64,000 nucleotides of DNA from Humulus lupulus (GCF_963169125.1 NC_084797.1:100031868-100095867); one strand, 5' to 3'; shown: positions 11,419-23,759, counted from the first letter of the stretch. Translations and numbers: made by a program. The notes: a model not told the origin generated them from the letters alone.

Positions 11419-12244
11419 TGTTTGGGTCAAAATCTTCCAATTACAATATCTTTCCAAATTAATAACAATTTACTTCATCCATTTGAAATGTTCTCGAGTC
11501 TTTGGATTTTTCCTTTGATTTATTCGATCACTCCTGTGATTGGATTTTGCAATGGAATGGAGAGATATAACCAAATGGGGAGTACCTGTAAAACTATTCT
11601 CTGATGATTAAGTCAGTCAATGGTTTGCTTTGCAATTCGTCTTTTAAGAAATGTAAAGACTGGAAATCCAACCCAAAATGAGACCCTCATCTACTATTTA
11701 TAGTAAGGAAGGAGTTAGAAGGATTTATTCTGATTGGTACACGTGTTATTCCCTCTAAAGTCTCTTCCTGCTCTTTTCCTCTCCTTCAAGCCGACTAAAA
11801 AGTCCAACGACTAAGCATCTTATCAGCTTCTGTTCTCGTTGTTCTCCTACTCATCATTTATTCATTCTTTAATCTATCGTTATTAATTAAACGACGTGTT
11901 TAATTAAAGGCTACCATTCTTTTATGGCGCTCTACACATTCAAACAAGCTCTATTGAAATCTACTCTACAAGTGAGATTGTCTTAAACTCTCCTTTAAGA
12001 CATGATTGTTTTGAGCTCTCTATATATGAGAAGCTCTTCCCAACTTATTTTTTTGTAGCACACAAGCGCTGAGGTTTGCTCAACGAGGGCAAGCTCTGCC
12101 AAGTTCTTACTGTTGCTAGTCATTGCTTAGCTCTTCAAAAATACATTCTACGATGCTCAACTTTCTTAATCGTTCACTAAATAAAATAGTGTGTTTTACA
12201 TAATTTATATCACTGAATCTTGTGGGGAAAATTATTCTCTTACA
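11419..12244 (-). mobile_element. T0: 5' LTR (minus strand)
   Basis: On the minus strand this runs from TGTAAGAGAATAATTTTCCCC at 12244 to GACCCAAACA at 11419, 826 bp with TGT...ACA ends. The PBS-like site and Gag follow directly, so it is a 5' LTR. A reverse TATA-like CTACTATTTATAG lies near 11690-11702, facing leftwards toward gag. The 3' LTR is absent. The outer end is inferred from the TGTA start and has no TSD support. Confidence 0.55.
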
Positions 12245-12510
12245 ATAGCATATAAAAGTTAGGGATTAATAAATGATAAATCACTTCAAATAATAATAAG
12301 GGTGAGACACATACATTAGTTACTCATATTTTATAAATTTATAAATCTTTAATCAAGAGGTGTCTACACCAAACCAACATCAGGGAAACAAAGTTTTCAA
12401 GTTGACAATAAAACAATGACACGACTAGACAAGAGAAGAAAATATACAAGTAAGCCTTTTCTCACTGCACTAGGTGAGTTTCCTTAACAACCTCCCTTTT
12501 TCTTCTAGCA
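12245..12510. other. AT-rich spacer
   Basis: Short non-coding stretch between the T0 LTR and the host-like exon. No motif or repeat boundary was recognised. It may include the 3' untranslated region of the gene remnant that ends near 12.6 kb on the minus strand. Confidence 0.4.
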
Positions 12511-12737
12511 TTGATCAACATTCTGATTTCCTTCACCATCACTAGAAAAATCACTTTGACATGTGGATGAAGATGCATCGTCATCATCGAGCCCACTTTG
12601 AGGTGTTGATGAAACTTCTAGCATTGGCCAACATTCTGATTTCCTTCACCATCACTAGAAAAATCACTTCGACATGTGGATGAAGATTCAACGTCATCAT
12701 CGAGCCCACTTTGAGGTGTTGATGAAAGTGCGCCCTC
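12511..12737. repeat. 113-bp tandem duplication at the end of an ORF
   Basis: ACATTCTGATTTCC occurs at 12518 and again at 12631, a spacing of 113 bp. The copies share the ATCACTAGAAAAATCACTT block and the CGAGCCCACTTTGAGGTG block, differing at only a few positions. On the minus strand both copies encode SSTPQSGLDDD and CxSDFSSDGEGNQNV. Since 113 is not a multiple of three, the second coding copy is out of frame and lies after the stop codon. Confidence 0.85.
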
Positions 12738-12952
12738 ATAAGTGAGTGTAGAACATGTATAGGAATAAGCATCCTCAACTTCCCCAACCGAGTTATTGCC
12801 AACTATGGCAAGATATGAGCTACAAAAGAGGTAGCAACACACATCAGGAGAGGTTGTTGGGACTAATGGCATTTTCATCTGAGTCAACACTGGAGTAATA
12901 GGATCTATAAGTGTAGGAAAATAGCTCATATTGTCAGTATGAAAAGAGACAC
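12618..12952 (-). pseudogene. Possible host-gene last exon, unknown product
   Basis: On the minus strand a splice-acceptor-like TTTTTAG ends at 12953, followed by an open frame of about 110 codons. It starts GVSFHTDNMSYFPTLIDP, contains a Ser/Asp-rich tail (SSTPQSGLDDDVESSS) and ends NQNVGQC-stop. I recognise no domain. The acidic, Ser-rich C terminus resembles plant transcription-factor tails, but that is only an impression. The upstream exons would lie to the right, exactly where the T1 5' LTR begins (12961 or 12983). This suggests that T1 landed in an intron, or that a gene fragment was carried here. No retroelement motif is visible in it. Confidence 0.35.
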
Positions 12953-12982
12953 CTAAAAATTGTTATGATTCATGAATGATAA

Positions 12983-13662
12983 TGTTGTACCTAAAAAACA
13001 TGAGCTGACGTGTCCTGGTTTTTAGTACAGCTAGCAAGCATTTAATGAAGTTATTCATAGTTCCGAGAATGCGGTACAAGTTCCCAAATTGGTAGCTTAA
13101 GTCAACTGCAGGTTGACAAGACATTAAGGAGATCATTTAGCCAGATCATATATGCATAGCTCGAGCATCTCAATGTTCAGATCAGTTTAGCCTAGAAACC
13201 TCTAGCTCACATCATATGCATTTAGCTCGCTGCTGCGCATGGAATACACTGACTTGAAGACTTTATATGTATAATTAATATATTGTAACCCTTGCCTGAT
13301 AAATGTATAATATCAGGCAATCAATGTATTAAAGATATTTATTTGTACGTTTTGGAAGTTACCCAGTCTTGTAAGCTACTCAATATATAATGTTACCCAA
13401 ATATGTCCACTGAAACCCTATAAATAGAGAGGGAATGGACTGTTAGAGGGACCAAACTTTGTATGCAAAATCTCTGCCAAAATTGTCTTAAACAATTTTT
13501 CCAGAGATCCTAAAGAGAGTAACATAGACTTGTGTACTAGGTGAATTTGAATCACTGAACCACGTAAAAATTCTTGTACGATATTTATTTACGATTTAAC
13601 AAGAAGCCTAATTATCTATTTTGAACTTCTTAGTCCACTGTTGGTGAAAAACCGCGTCAACA
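12983..13662 (+). mobile_element. T1: 5' LTR (Tat-lineage, plus strand)
   Basis: The LTR ends CGCGTCAACA at 13662, directly before a PBS. A start at 12983 gives TGTTG...CAACA inverted ends (680 bp); an alternative start at 12961 (TGTTATG) is possible. A TATA box, TATAAATA, lies at 13419-13426, followed by the transcribed part. The matching 3' LTR is not in the window, because L4 cuts the element after its antisense ORF. T1 is the largest host of nested insertions here. Confidence 0.7.
13419..13426 (+). promoter_or_regulatory. T1 LTR TATA box
   Basis: TATAAATA in the context CCCTATAAATAGAGAGGG, about 240 bp before the LTR end. This is a typical plant LTR promoter arrangement that would drive T1 gag-pol. 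Confidence 0.6.
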
Positions 13663-13665
13663 GAT

Positions 13666-13682
13666 TGGTGCTTTCATTGAGA
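13666..13682 (+). other. T1 primer-binding site
   Basis: TGGTGCTTTCATTGAGA starts three bases after the LTR end. Similar TTGGTGCTTTCATTGAGA sites are found after 5' LTRs of some plant Ty3/gypsy elements. I do not assign the tRNA. Confidence 0.55.
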
Positions 13683-13731
13683 CATCAATTAGGCTTATCA
13701 ATATTTTCTGCAAATTTTTCACCCAGCCAAA

Positions 13732-14326
13732 ATGGTGGTAACACGATCAATGTGCGACAATGAGTCGGAGAGGCCCAAAAATCATGGAGAGTTTCGTGCA
13801 ATCAGTTCTGCTGGAGAGGCACTTATGTACCCTGTTGCCCTGGAAAACAAACCCAAAACTAGGATAGGGATCATCATGACACTTACAGTTCATCGTCGCA
13901 CCACCACCGTAACAATCTGGGTTACATGGGGGCGGTTGAACTGGAGAATACTCAACAGAGAAACCATCTCGCCCATACCAACAGGCGTATTGACGAGATA
14001 TTGTCTCAATTTCCCCCTCTTGTAACTGACCACAAAGTTATAAAGAGAGCTAGTGGGTCCCATACGATTAGGTCCCACAAGCGTAATCAGAATAATGTAA
14101 GCCGTTCTATCCAGACCTCAACTTCGAGCTCTGTGCCATCAGAACGAACACCTAGGAATGACCGGCCCACTCACACTCATAGGAACAAGCAGGCGGCTCA
14201 TGTTACTAGAGCGCAACCTAATCATACAGAGTGAGCAGCAAATACTTCCAAGTGAACAGGAGTCCCCCCGAATCCACTAGCTCCGGCTCGTCCAAGAGGT
14301 CAGGTTCAAAGAAACAAGGAAGTATT
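13732..14326 (+). pseudogene. T1: Gag N-terminal region
   Basis: The frame opens at 13732 with MVVTRSMCDN, 69 bp after the LTR. Frame changes at about 13.86-13.93 kb pass reading to ELENTQQRNHLAHTN and then RRIDEILSQF, a hydrophilic Gag leader. The frame is cut at 14326 by solo LTR S1; the 5-bp duplication GTATT is at 14322-14326 and 18892-18896. No domain is diagnostic in this part, but it is continuous across S1 with the Gag core at 19.6 kb. Confidence 0.6.
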
Positions 14327-17300
14327 TGTAACGCCCTGGATAGCCAAGAACGCTACACTGTGTACTTATAAAGGTGTAAGACTTGCTAATCAAGTCATTA
14401 ATTTAAAAACGTGTCACTAAACATGTATGAGCTAGGGTTAAAAAGGTTTTGGTTCCAAAAGTTTCATTTTATATAGTTAAGCAGTTAAATACATGGGATC
14501 CCAAAAGAAACAGAGTTTAAAAGTTGGATTACAGACTCCCAAAATAATACAAACAACTGTCAGTGTAACGACCCAAATTTGCTAATAAGGATTAAGGGCC
14601 TTGATTAGTGTGCCAGGAGGGCATTAATGGAATAATTGTAATTTAATGAGTAATTATATGTCTAATAATGTTTATATGATAATTGATTATATTATGTGGT
14701 AATATGATGTGTGATATATGTGAGAACCACATTATTATGTGGACAGGTTCGCTGAGCACGACTCAAGACGATTCTAGGGTCAGATAGTGGGAAAAGTCAC
14801 AACGGGGCTTAAGTTATGACTTTGGATAAGTCGGGGGTACTTTTAGATAGCGGGTAGCGATTTGGATTATCGGGTCATGAAAATAAATATATGGAGATAT
14901 ATTTGAGGTTAGAATGTCTAGGCGGGAATATTGGGGGATTTTACCATTTTGGCCTCGGGGACGGTTCCGGCACCCCGAGCCTCAGGATTAACTTAATGTG
15001 TGTGATAGACTTAAGGAAGCCTTTAGAAGAAAAACACAAACCGACTTAAACTTAGTCTCAGCTTTTCTTTCACGCTTAAGGGAAAAACCAAGGAAAGGAA
15101 CACAGAAAACTAAGGGGAAACAAGCTGGAATCTCTTGGATTTGTGGTGAGGAATTGAAGGTTTAGTTCAGGAGTAAATCAAGGAACTAAAACAAGGACTA
15201 AGGTAAGCATCTAAACATCTTTTCTATGGTTGAATTCTGAGTTCTAGCTGGGTTTTAGTTAAGTGCTGAAACAAGTATGGTTTTAATGTTCTATGGCAGA
15301 ATTAAGAGGGAAAACTTGGGAGCTTAGCTTGGCCATAGCTTGGTGAAGTGATTCTACAGCAAAGGTAAGTTTCAACTCAAATTTTAGAGGTTTTAAATTG
15401 AGTTTGAGTGGCTGGTTTGAGTGTTTATAGCACTTGGGTTTCAGAAATTGAAAGGAGGAGATTAGAGTGTGTTAGGCTGTTTTTTTTTTTTTTGGGAATT
15501 ATGTTGTTTAGAGCATGCTAAAGAAGTTGGGAGTTAATTGGTTAAGAGTTGGGAAGCTTTGGGATGGTTTAAGGTGAGGTTTCAGACTTAGAAATGGTGT
15601 AAATTCTGGGTTCGAAGGGGAGGGCCGCGACTCTGTTCTAGAGCGCTGCGGCCCTAGCATGGAAAGAAGCCAAGGAGGCTCGGCCAAGGGGGCGCGGCGC
15701 GTGTGTAGCTCAGTGTGGGAGTAGGTTCTGTTTTGGGGAAGGGCCACGGCTAGGCTTTGGGGGCCGCAGCCCTTGGTTGCACACATGAATTTTTGAGGGT
15801 TCTAAGCACGGGAGAGTGGTCTAGTGTGCTCGGGTTTGGTTTCACCACCGTGCTTGGTGGAACTAGGAGTCCCGGGAGTTACTTTTGTAACTGGAAACCT
15901 ATATTTGAGTATTTATGAAACCCTATACTTTGGTTGTGGCTAGGTGATAAAAGCTTAGGCTCGGGAACAGATCCTGCTTGAGGGGCGTTGCTCGTAATTC
16001 GATAATCGTACAGACTAAAGGTAAGAAAACTGCACCTGGCTGAATATATGAGACGGGACTAAGGGCTCCCTATTGTAGATGCTTGAAAAGATGGTATTAT
16101 GCCATGCAAGCCATTTAGTGAACCAACAGCCTAAGGGTGCCAAGGGTCTCACTAGCGTACAGGGCGCGGCTCGGCTACTGGTAGCCGAGGACAACTTATT
16201 ATGCACTGAGTTCGGTTTAAGTGGGCCGGAGTCAGTGGGTTAAACAGAGGGTGCGGCCTAAGTCGTCGGCCCTGAATATTATGTGATATGAATATTATAT
16301 GTGATAGAATGTATCTTGTATTGGATTGTATATGCAGAATAACTGTTGTGGATTGTCTGATGGGTATACATGCTTACTGAACTATTTGTCTGCGATCATT
16401 GTTTGAGTTATCTATGATGTTTTCTTGCTGGGCCTTGGCTCATGGGTGCTACGTGGTGCAGGTAAAGGCAAGGGCAAGTTGGATCAGCCCTGACTGGAGA
16501 GCTCATCGAGGAGAATGTACATAGCCAGGTGCTCGGCCGCCACGGTTGAGGTCTAGGCAAGGACATGGAACCTGAAGACTGTCTGTTTTGCCTTAGTATG
16601 GCTAGTGGTTACTCATGTACTTTTGGGAGTCTGTGAACTTTCTTTAACTTCGTTCTTGTATGGGATCCCATGTTTACTACAGTATAAATATAAGAAATGA
16701 GTTCTTGAGACCAAAACCTTTTAAACCTTAGTTCCTACATGTTTAGTGACACGTTTTCAAACTAATGACTTGATTAGCAAGTCCTGCACTTTTATAAGTA
16801 CATAGTGTAGCGGTCTTGGCTATCCAGGGCATTACAGTCAGCCATACTAAGGCAAAATGAACAATTTCTGGGTCTCGCATTCCCGCCTAAACCTCAACCG
16901 TGGCGGCTGAGCAGCTGGCCATGTACATTTCGCTCGTAGAGCTCTCCAAATCAAGGCTGATCAAGTTTGCCCTTGCCTTTACCTGCACCACGTAGCACCC
17001 GTGAGCCAAGGCCCATCAAGAAAACATGATGTGCAACACAAAAAATAATAACAGATAGTAAATTCACCAAGCATGAACTCTCATCAAGTAATCCACACTC
17101 AACATATATTCAGAATCAAGGATGCAATTAATTACTTATAACATTCATATCACATAATAATCAGGGCCGACAACTTAGGCCGCACCCTCTGTTTATCCCA
17201 CTGACTCCGGCCCGCTTAAACCGAGCTCAGTGCATATTAAGCTGTCCTCGGCTACCAGTGGCCAAGCCGTGCCCTATGCGCTAGTGTAACCCTTGGCACT

Positions 17301-18891
17301 CTTAGGCCATTGGTTCACTGATTAGCTTGCATGGCATAATACAACCCTTTCAAGCATACACAATAGGGAACCCTTAGTCCCATTACAAATATACAACCAG
17401 GTGCAGTTTTCTTACCTTTGATCTTTGCGGTTGCTGATTACAAGCAACGCTCCTCAAGCACGATCCATTCCCGAGCCCTAGCTTTTATCACCTAGTCACA
17501 ACCAAGGTGTAAGGTTCCATTAATATTCAAATAAGGGTTTCCGGATACAAAACTAACTTCCGGGAATCCAAATTCCACCAAGCACAGTGGTGAAATCAAT
17601 CCCGAGCACTCTAGGCTAGATTCCCGCGCTTTAAAACCCTAAACGTACAAGTACACACCTAAGGGCTGCGGCCCTTGAAGCCTAGCTACAGCCCTACCCC
17701 AAAACAGAACCTAAGGCATCCTTGGAAGAAGACACACGCCGCAGCCCTTGCTTTGGGCGCTGCGGCGCTCACCCCTGGCCGAGCCCTCCTGGCTCATCTT
17801 CATCCTAGGGCAGCAGCGCTCTAGAATAGAGCCGCGACCCTTCCCTTCGTGTTCAGAAAACCCACCATTTCTAACATCTAAACCTCATCCAAAGCCATTC
17901 CAAAGCTCCCTAATTCAAAACCCATTAATCACAACACTTTTATCATGACTCTAACAACACATCCCAATAGAAATCCAGCCCAAAAACCTACTAGAATCCC
18001 ATTTTCAACTTCTGAAACTCAAGAACTTCAAGCACTAAAACCAGCCATACAAACTCAGATTGAAACCTCAAAATCATGAATTAGAGCTTACCTCTTCTGC
18101 TGAACCACTTCTCTAAGGAGAATCCAAGTCAATTCCCAAGCTTTTCCACCTTAATTCTGCCCTTAACATCAAAATTACAATTATCTCAATACCCAGCCAA
18201 AACTCATAATTTCTAACCACAAAGAAGGGAATTCAATGCTTACCTTAGTACTGATTAAGTTCCATGGTTGATTCTTGAGCTAAGCCTCTAAATCACTCCT
18301 TCAATCCACTGAATTCCAACTGAATTTCCCCTAAGGTTTTCAGAGTTTTTCCTTGTGTTTTCCTTGAGAGAGAATAGAGAGATAAGGCTGAGAATAAAGG
18401 GTTGGTGTAATTTTCTGTTCTACTATTTTCCTTAAACTTTAGCCTAACCTTATCCCGTTAAGTCAATCCCGAGGCTCGGGGTGCCGGAAACGTCCCCGAG
18501 GGCAAAACGGTAAAATTCCCCAATATTCCCGCCTAGACTCCCTAACCTCAAATATATCTCCATATATTTATTTTCATAACCCAATAATCTAAATAACTAC
18601 CCGGTACCTAAAATACCCCTGACTTATCCAAAGTCAACTGCTAAGCCCCATTGTGACTTTTCCCGCTATCTAGCCCTAGGATCGCCTTGAGTCGTGCTCT
18701 GCAAACCTACCCACATAATAATGTGGTTCTCACAAATACCATATATATATATATCATATTAATACCAATATAATCATACAATTATACATTTAAATCAATA
18801 AAATCATTCAAATCACATTTAACCCAATGATGCCCTCCCGGCACACTAATCAAGGCCCTTAAGCCTCATTAGTGAATTTGGGGTCGTTACA
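14327..18891 (-). mobile_element. S1: solo Tekay-type LTR, itself split by S2
   Basis: On the plus strand this starts TGTAACGCCCTGGATAGCC and ends GGGGTCGTTACA, so the LTR reads on the minus strand. It is flanked by GTATT on both sides (14322-14326, 18892-18896), a perfect TSD. Removing S2 (14564-16836) and one copy of its duplication leaves about 2.29 kb, the same length as the other copies. No internal retroelement sequence remains, so this is a solo LTR left by LTR-LTR recombination. It sits in the T1 gag. Inside is the conserved GCTACGTGGTGCAGGTAAAG-type block (reverse) shared by all members. Confidence 0.95.
14564..16836 (+). mobile_element. S2: solo LTR nested in S1, opposite orientation
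   Basis: The LTR reads TGTAACGACCCAAATTTGC at 14564 to CCAGGGCATTACA at 16836, 2273 bp on the plus strand. It is flanked by GTCAG at 14559-14563 and 16837-16841, a perfect 5-bp TSD, and splits S1 cleanly. It belongs to the same family as S1 but points the other way. Conserved family blocks are visible: CCCCGAGCCTC near 14975, CTTGCTGGGCCTTGGCTC near 16424 and ACGTGGTGCAGGTAAAG near 16451. The LTR is solo, with no gag or pol. Confidence 0.95.
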
Positions 18892-18896
18892 GTATT

Positions 18897-19979
18897 ACCA
18901 CCAGTCAGAGACATCAGAGTGGATGACGAGCGACCTAGATTCATGGACTCTAATGGACAACGGGTGGCCTTGCCAATAAGGCACCCACCATCACTAATTT
19001 GTCACCCGACACCCCCGCGAGTGCAAGGAATCACACCAGCTTGCAGAAATAGCCGAAGAAACTCTACCAACAGAGAGGTTATGTATGTTTTGCAATCTTG
19101 GGATACTAGAATTTGAGTTCGTGTGAATGACTAGACTCAGCGACCTCATCAGCAGATGGTGAGCTTTGCTGAAGGTAGCTATTGGACGGAGAGCTGTCAT
19201 GAAAGGAGGTCAGAGAGTGTTCACAACATGCACTCTCAAAGGCAGAAGACCGACCTAAGAAATCATCTGAACTCAGCCTAGAGTTTCCGCTATAACCATC
19301 ATTCCGACTTGCACAATCACTTAAACGCCCAATGGAGATAGCAAGCTCGCAACAATGGGCTGAGTTATACTCAGACGAGGGAAAACCCTTCAATAATGCG
19401 TGATGATGGGAATGTCCCGGTTAATTGATCTCAAGCTTGGAGGGAGGATAACCCGAATAACGTGCAGCCCAGGATGAGAGATAATATTCAACTCCCAAAT
19501 AACCCAGTAGTGAGGGATCCAACCCTTGAGCGACTTGCCATGATGGAGGAATAGATGAGGCGTATTTTTTCAGGGAGAAACCAAGATGATTACGATTCTG
19601 ACGAGGAGCTCGAGCCTTTTGCTCCTCATATCGTTGCAACTCCGTATCCACCAGGTTTTATGATGCCACACATGGCCACCTATGATGGAACTACTGACCT
19701 GTCAAACCACATTGGGACTTTCAATACATTGATGAGAGCCCACAATGTTAGTGTCAACATGCACTGTGCCTTGTTCTCAGCCACTTTGACAGGAGCAACC
19801 AAGCTGTAGTTTGAAAAATTTAAAAGACATACAATCACCTCCTGGCAACATTTGTCATCAGAATTTAAAAAATAGTTACGAGTTGCCAAAGAAGTATGGG
19901 TAGAGACTAATTCCGTGGCCAATATAATACAACAACATGGTGAGTCTCTCAAGGCCTACATAAACCGGTTCACCAACAT
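18897..19979 (+). pseudogene. T1: Gag core
   Basis: This region continues Gag after S1. At about 19655-19800 the frame reads MPHMATYDGTTDLSNHIGTF, matching the Gag motif YDGxxDPxxHxxxF, and then HCALFSATLTGAT, matching FxxxLxGxAxxWF with the final residues replaced by a stop. After the stop it continues FEKFKRHTITSW and ESLKAYINRFTN, the RFxxE-type motif of retrotransposon Gag. It ends where S3 inserts (TSD AACAT, 19975-19979). Broken by several stops. Confidence 0.85.
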
Positions 19980-22284
19980 TGTAACGCCCTGGATAGCCAA
20001 GACCGCTACACTGTGTGTTTATAAAGGTGTGAGACTTGCTAATCAAGTCATTTAATCAAAACGTGTCATTAGTTAAAGTGTTCTAGGGCTAAAAGACATT
20101 TTTGGCCGCAAAAGATACATTTTATAAATTATAAACAATTTACAGAAGGGATCCCCAAGAGTACAATGTTTAAAAGCTAGTTTACAAAACTCAACAATTA
20201 AGAGTAAACATTAGCCATACTAAGGCAAAATACAAGGTTCTGGTCCTCTCGTCCGTGTAATATCCTCAACCGTGGCGGCTGAGCGGCCTGGCATGTACAT
20301 TCACCCTGCAGAGCTCTCCAATCAGGGTTGAACAATCCTGCCCTTGCCTTTACCTGCACCATGTAGCACCCGTGAGCCAAGGCCCAGCAAGAAAACAACA
20401 TACACAACATATACAATAATGACAGTCAAATACTTTAAAGAGCATGTTCAATCATTCAATCCATAGCATGTAAGCATACTTTCAAGGTGCAAAGAAACCT
20501 CATCAATACTTAGATTATTCAACAATCTCACTAATACACATTTATAGCCAATACACTACTCAATTCACACAATAGCTAGGGCCGACACCTTAGGCCACTC
20601 CCTCTGTTTATCCCACTGACTCCGACCCGCTTAAACCGATCTCAGTGCATAATAAGCTGTCCTCGGATACCAGTGTCCGAGCCGCGCCATTTGTGCAAGT
20701 TAACCGTGGCATGCTTAGGCCGTTGGTTTACAATTTACATGGCGTAATACCATTCTCTCAATCACATATATCAGGGAGCCCTTAGTCCCGTTCAAATATT
20801 CAACCGGGTATAGTTTTCTTACCTTTGGCTTCTAGATGAACTAGTTACAAGCGATGCTCCTTGAGCGCGATTCGATCCCCGAGCCCTAGCTTAGCACCTA
20901 GTGACAACCAAGATAAAGGATACCATTAACAATCTTAAATGAGCTTCTAGACAAAGTTCTAGTCCCCGGAACATTGAACTTCACCAAATATGGTAAAAGA
21001 TTCAATCCCGAGCACTCTAGGTTAATTTCCCAAGCCTAGAATCTCAAAATCCCAAAATCCCTTAAGGGCCCCGGCATAGGCCATCCATGCCGCGGCATGG
21101 CCTCAAACAGAGCCCTCCTAAGGCACAAAAATAGGTAAGGGCCGCAGCCCTACATGGACCATGTCGCAGTCTGCCCTCCTTCCTCAGCACAACTCAGCTT
21201 CCAAGGGCTGCGGCTCACCAAGAACCATGCCACGGCCCGCCCCTTCGAACCCAGAAAAAACCACCATTTTCAGTCTCTAAACCTCACCTTAAGCCATCCC
21301 AAAGCTCCCAACTCAAAACCAATCAATAACAACATCATTAGAATGATTTAAACAACACAATTCAACCAAAAATCCAGCCTAACACTCACCAAAATCCCAA
21401 TTTCTGAAATTCCAAACCTAAAAACTCAAAACTAGGCATGAAAATTCTAAAATTCAACCATCAAACTTGAATTGAAACTTACCTCAGCTGCAGAATCATT
21501 TCTCCAAGAGTCCCCTGACCTATCTTTAAAGTTTCAAGCCTCAATTTCCACCTTAAATGCCAAAACCATAGATATTTAAAACTCAACCATTTCTCTAAAT
21601 TCCTAACCTCAGAAACGAAAATTCAAAGCTTACCTTGGCTCTATTTCAGTCCTTGATCAGTTCCTGAGCTAATCCTTTAGATTATTCCCTTCAGTTCCCA
21701 AATATTCAGCTTGTTTCTCTTGAAAATTCAGAGTTGTTATTCTTCCTTAAGAGAGAGAAGAGAGAGAAGGCTGAGAGGGTCGGTTTACACTTTCTGTCTA
21801 GTATTTTCTAAGTCTTTCCAAGTATATCCTTAGGTTATTAGACTAATCCCAAAGCTCGGGGTACCGGAAACGTCCCCGAGGGCAAAATAGTAAAATTCCC
21901 CAGTATTCCCGCCTAAACATCCTAACCTCAAATATATCTCCATATATTTATTTTCATCACCCGATAAATCACTACTCGATACCTAAAATACCCATTGACT
22001 TATCCAAAGTCAATTATAATGCCCCGTTGTGTCTTTTCCCGCTATGTAGCCCTAGGATCGCCTCGAGTCACCGGCTGCAGAATTATCTACATAATAATGT
22101 GGTTCTCACATATATCTCATATATATATATCATATCATCATATAATATCATCAATTATCATATGCACACTACTAATCATATAATTACGCATTTAAATCAA
22201 TAACATTCATTCTAATCCCAATTATGCCCTCCCGGCACACTAATCAGGGCCCTTAAGCCTTATTTGTGACTTTGGGTCGTTACA
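19980..22284 (-). mobile_element. S3: solo Tekay-type LTR (2305 bp)
   Basis: Plus-strand TGTAACGCCCTGGATAGCC at 19980 to TGGGTCGTTACA at 22284, so the LTR reads on the minus strand. Perfect TSD AACAT at 19975-19979 and 22285-22289. Same family as S1, S2 and S5. Sequence outside the LTR resumes exactly in the T1 Gag frame (RFTN, then IAARARDADDNAKLIENRL). No internal domain remains, so it is a solo LTR. Confidence 0.97.
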
Positions 22285-22289
22285 AACAT

Positions 22290-22860
22290 AGCAGCTCGAG
22301 CAAGAGATGCTGATGACAATGCCAAACTTATAGAAAATCGATTAGGAATCACTGTAGGAGGTGACTTGAGGAAGGAACTCAAATGAAAAGAAGTAAAGAA
22401 TACAGATGAATTCTTGGCCCGAGCTTAATAATCGATAAACCTCAAGGAGGATGAATCCGTAATGGCCGAAACTAGTCAGGTTCCCACTTAGCTTGCAGGA
22501 ATGCTAGCGAATACTGCAGCTATGACTCAACCAGCTACACATAATAACCAGGCGGGGTCCAAGAGGAACAAGGCTGGGAACAAGTATGCCTTGGTATTCA
22601 TCGCGTATATTGACCTAACGGATACACAAGAGAACATATATCTGGCAAATTTTGCTTGCCATCAGTGGAAAAAGCTAGAGCCCATGAGGAATCAATGAGC
22701 AAAAAGAGACCCAACCAAGTTCTGTCGTTACCATAACGACATTGACCACAATACTGATGATTGTCGCCAGCTGAAGGATGAGATCGAAACTCTAATTCAG
22801 GCTGGACCGTTAGCACAGTATGCTTGAAATCGGGTAGCTCCTAACTAGTAGGTCGTTTAG
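22290..22860 (+). pseudogene. T1: Gag C terminus with C/H motif
   Basis: After S3 the frame reads ARARDADDNAKLIENRLG and then, near 22700-22830, RDPTKFCRYHNDIDHNTDDC and QLKDEIETLIQAG. This is the CxxHxxxxHxxxxC nucleic-acid-binding motif found at the Gag end of plant Tat-lineage elements, followed by the usual LKxxIExLI helix. At least four stops interrupt the stretch. It precedes the protease as in a normal gag-pol. Confidence 0.85.
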
Positions 22861-23590
22861 AATCCACGACCAGCTCAGGGATATCTATCGAACTTGCCAC
22901 CGACTTTTCTAGCTTCAAAAAATCTACTCATCCTTCATCCTGTCGAAGGAAGGGTTATCACCACAATCGCGAGCATACCCCATTTGGATGGTACGAGTAA
23001 TGGGGCCTAGAAAAAATACATCCAGGAGCTAAAGATCCATGATGGTGCACTCCTGAGCAATACTTATCAAAGAGACAGAAAATGGACAAAAAACCCATCA
23101 TTTTTACAGAAGAATACACAAGCCATGTCCAATTCCCGAACAATGATCTGCTAGTCATAACCATTCAGCTCGCAAAATGGAGAGTTCGGAGAATCCTAAT
23201 TGATAATGAGATCTCCATGAACATGCTATTCAGGTCCACCCTAGAAAAGATGGGACTATTAGTGATAGATTTGAAGGCCTCCTCCACAACTCTATATGGG
23301 TTCTCAGGAGAAGGACTGGCAGCCATTGGGACGATCGAGTTCGAGGTAACCATTGGTGATGAAATTGGGGCTGTGGTGAAGATGCTTGAGATCATTGTCA
23401 TAGATTTCCCAACTGCCTACAACACCATTCTAGGGTGACCAACTTTGATAGTGTTCGAGGTCATAACTTCTGTTAGCCATTTGACCATGAAATTCCCTTT
23501 GCCTGTTGGGATATGTACGATAAGAGGGGATCAACTCACTGCCAAAGAATGCTATAACATTTTTATGAAGGGAAGATCACAACCCGGGCA
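22861..23590 (+). pseudogene. T1: aspartic protease
   Basis: Retropepsin that would cleave the Gag-Pol polyprotein. Frame 23082-23438 reads IIFTEEYTSHVQFPNNDLLV, the usual ITFxxxDxxxxxxPHxDxLV entry, then RILIDNEISMNMLFRSTLEK. The active site expected as DTGSS/DNGSS is DNEIS, so the essential Gly is lost. IDFPTAYNTILG at the frame end matches the YNxILGRP signature, with RP changed to a stop plus P. Further PLPVGICTIRGDQ and AKECY follow, as in Tat elements. Confidence 0.85.
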
Positions 23591-23759
23591 GTAGGCCATG
23601 GTAATAATTGAGGAAACTGAGGAACCTCGGGCAATAGTAGTTGTTGAAGAGGCCAGAGAACCACAAATGGTGGAAGCTGAGGTAGCCCATCAAGAAGGAA
23701 TTGCCCACGAATAGGTGAAGATTGATCTGAGCTCCAAGCCTTGGAGAAGCTGGAAGAGG

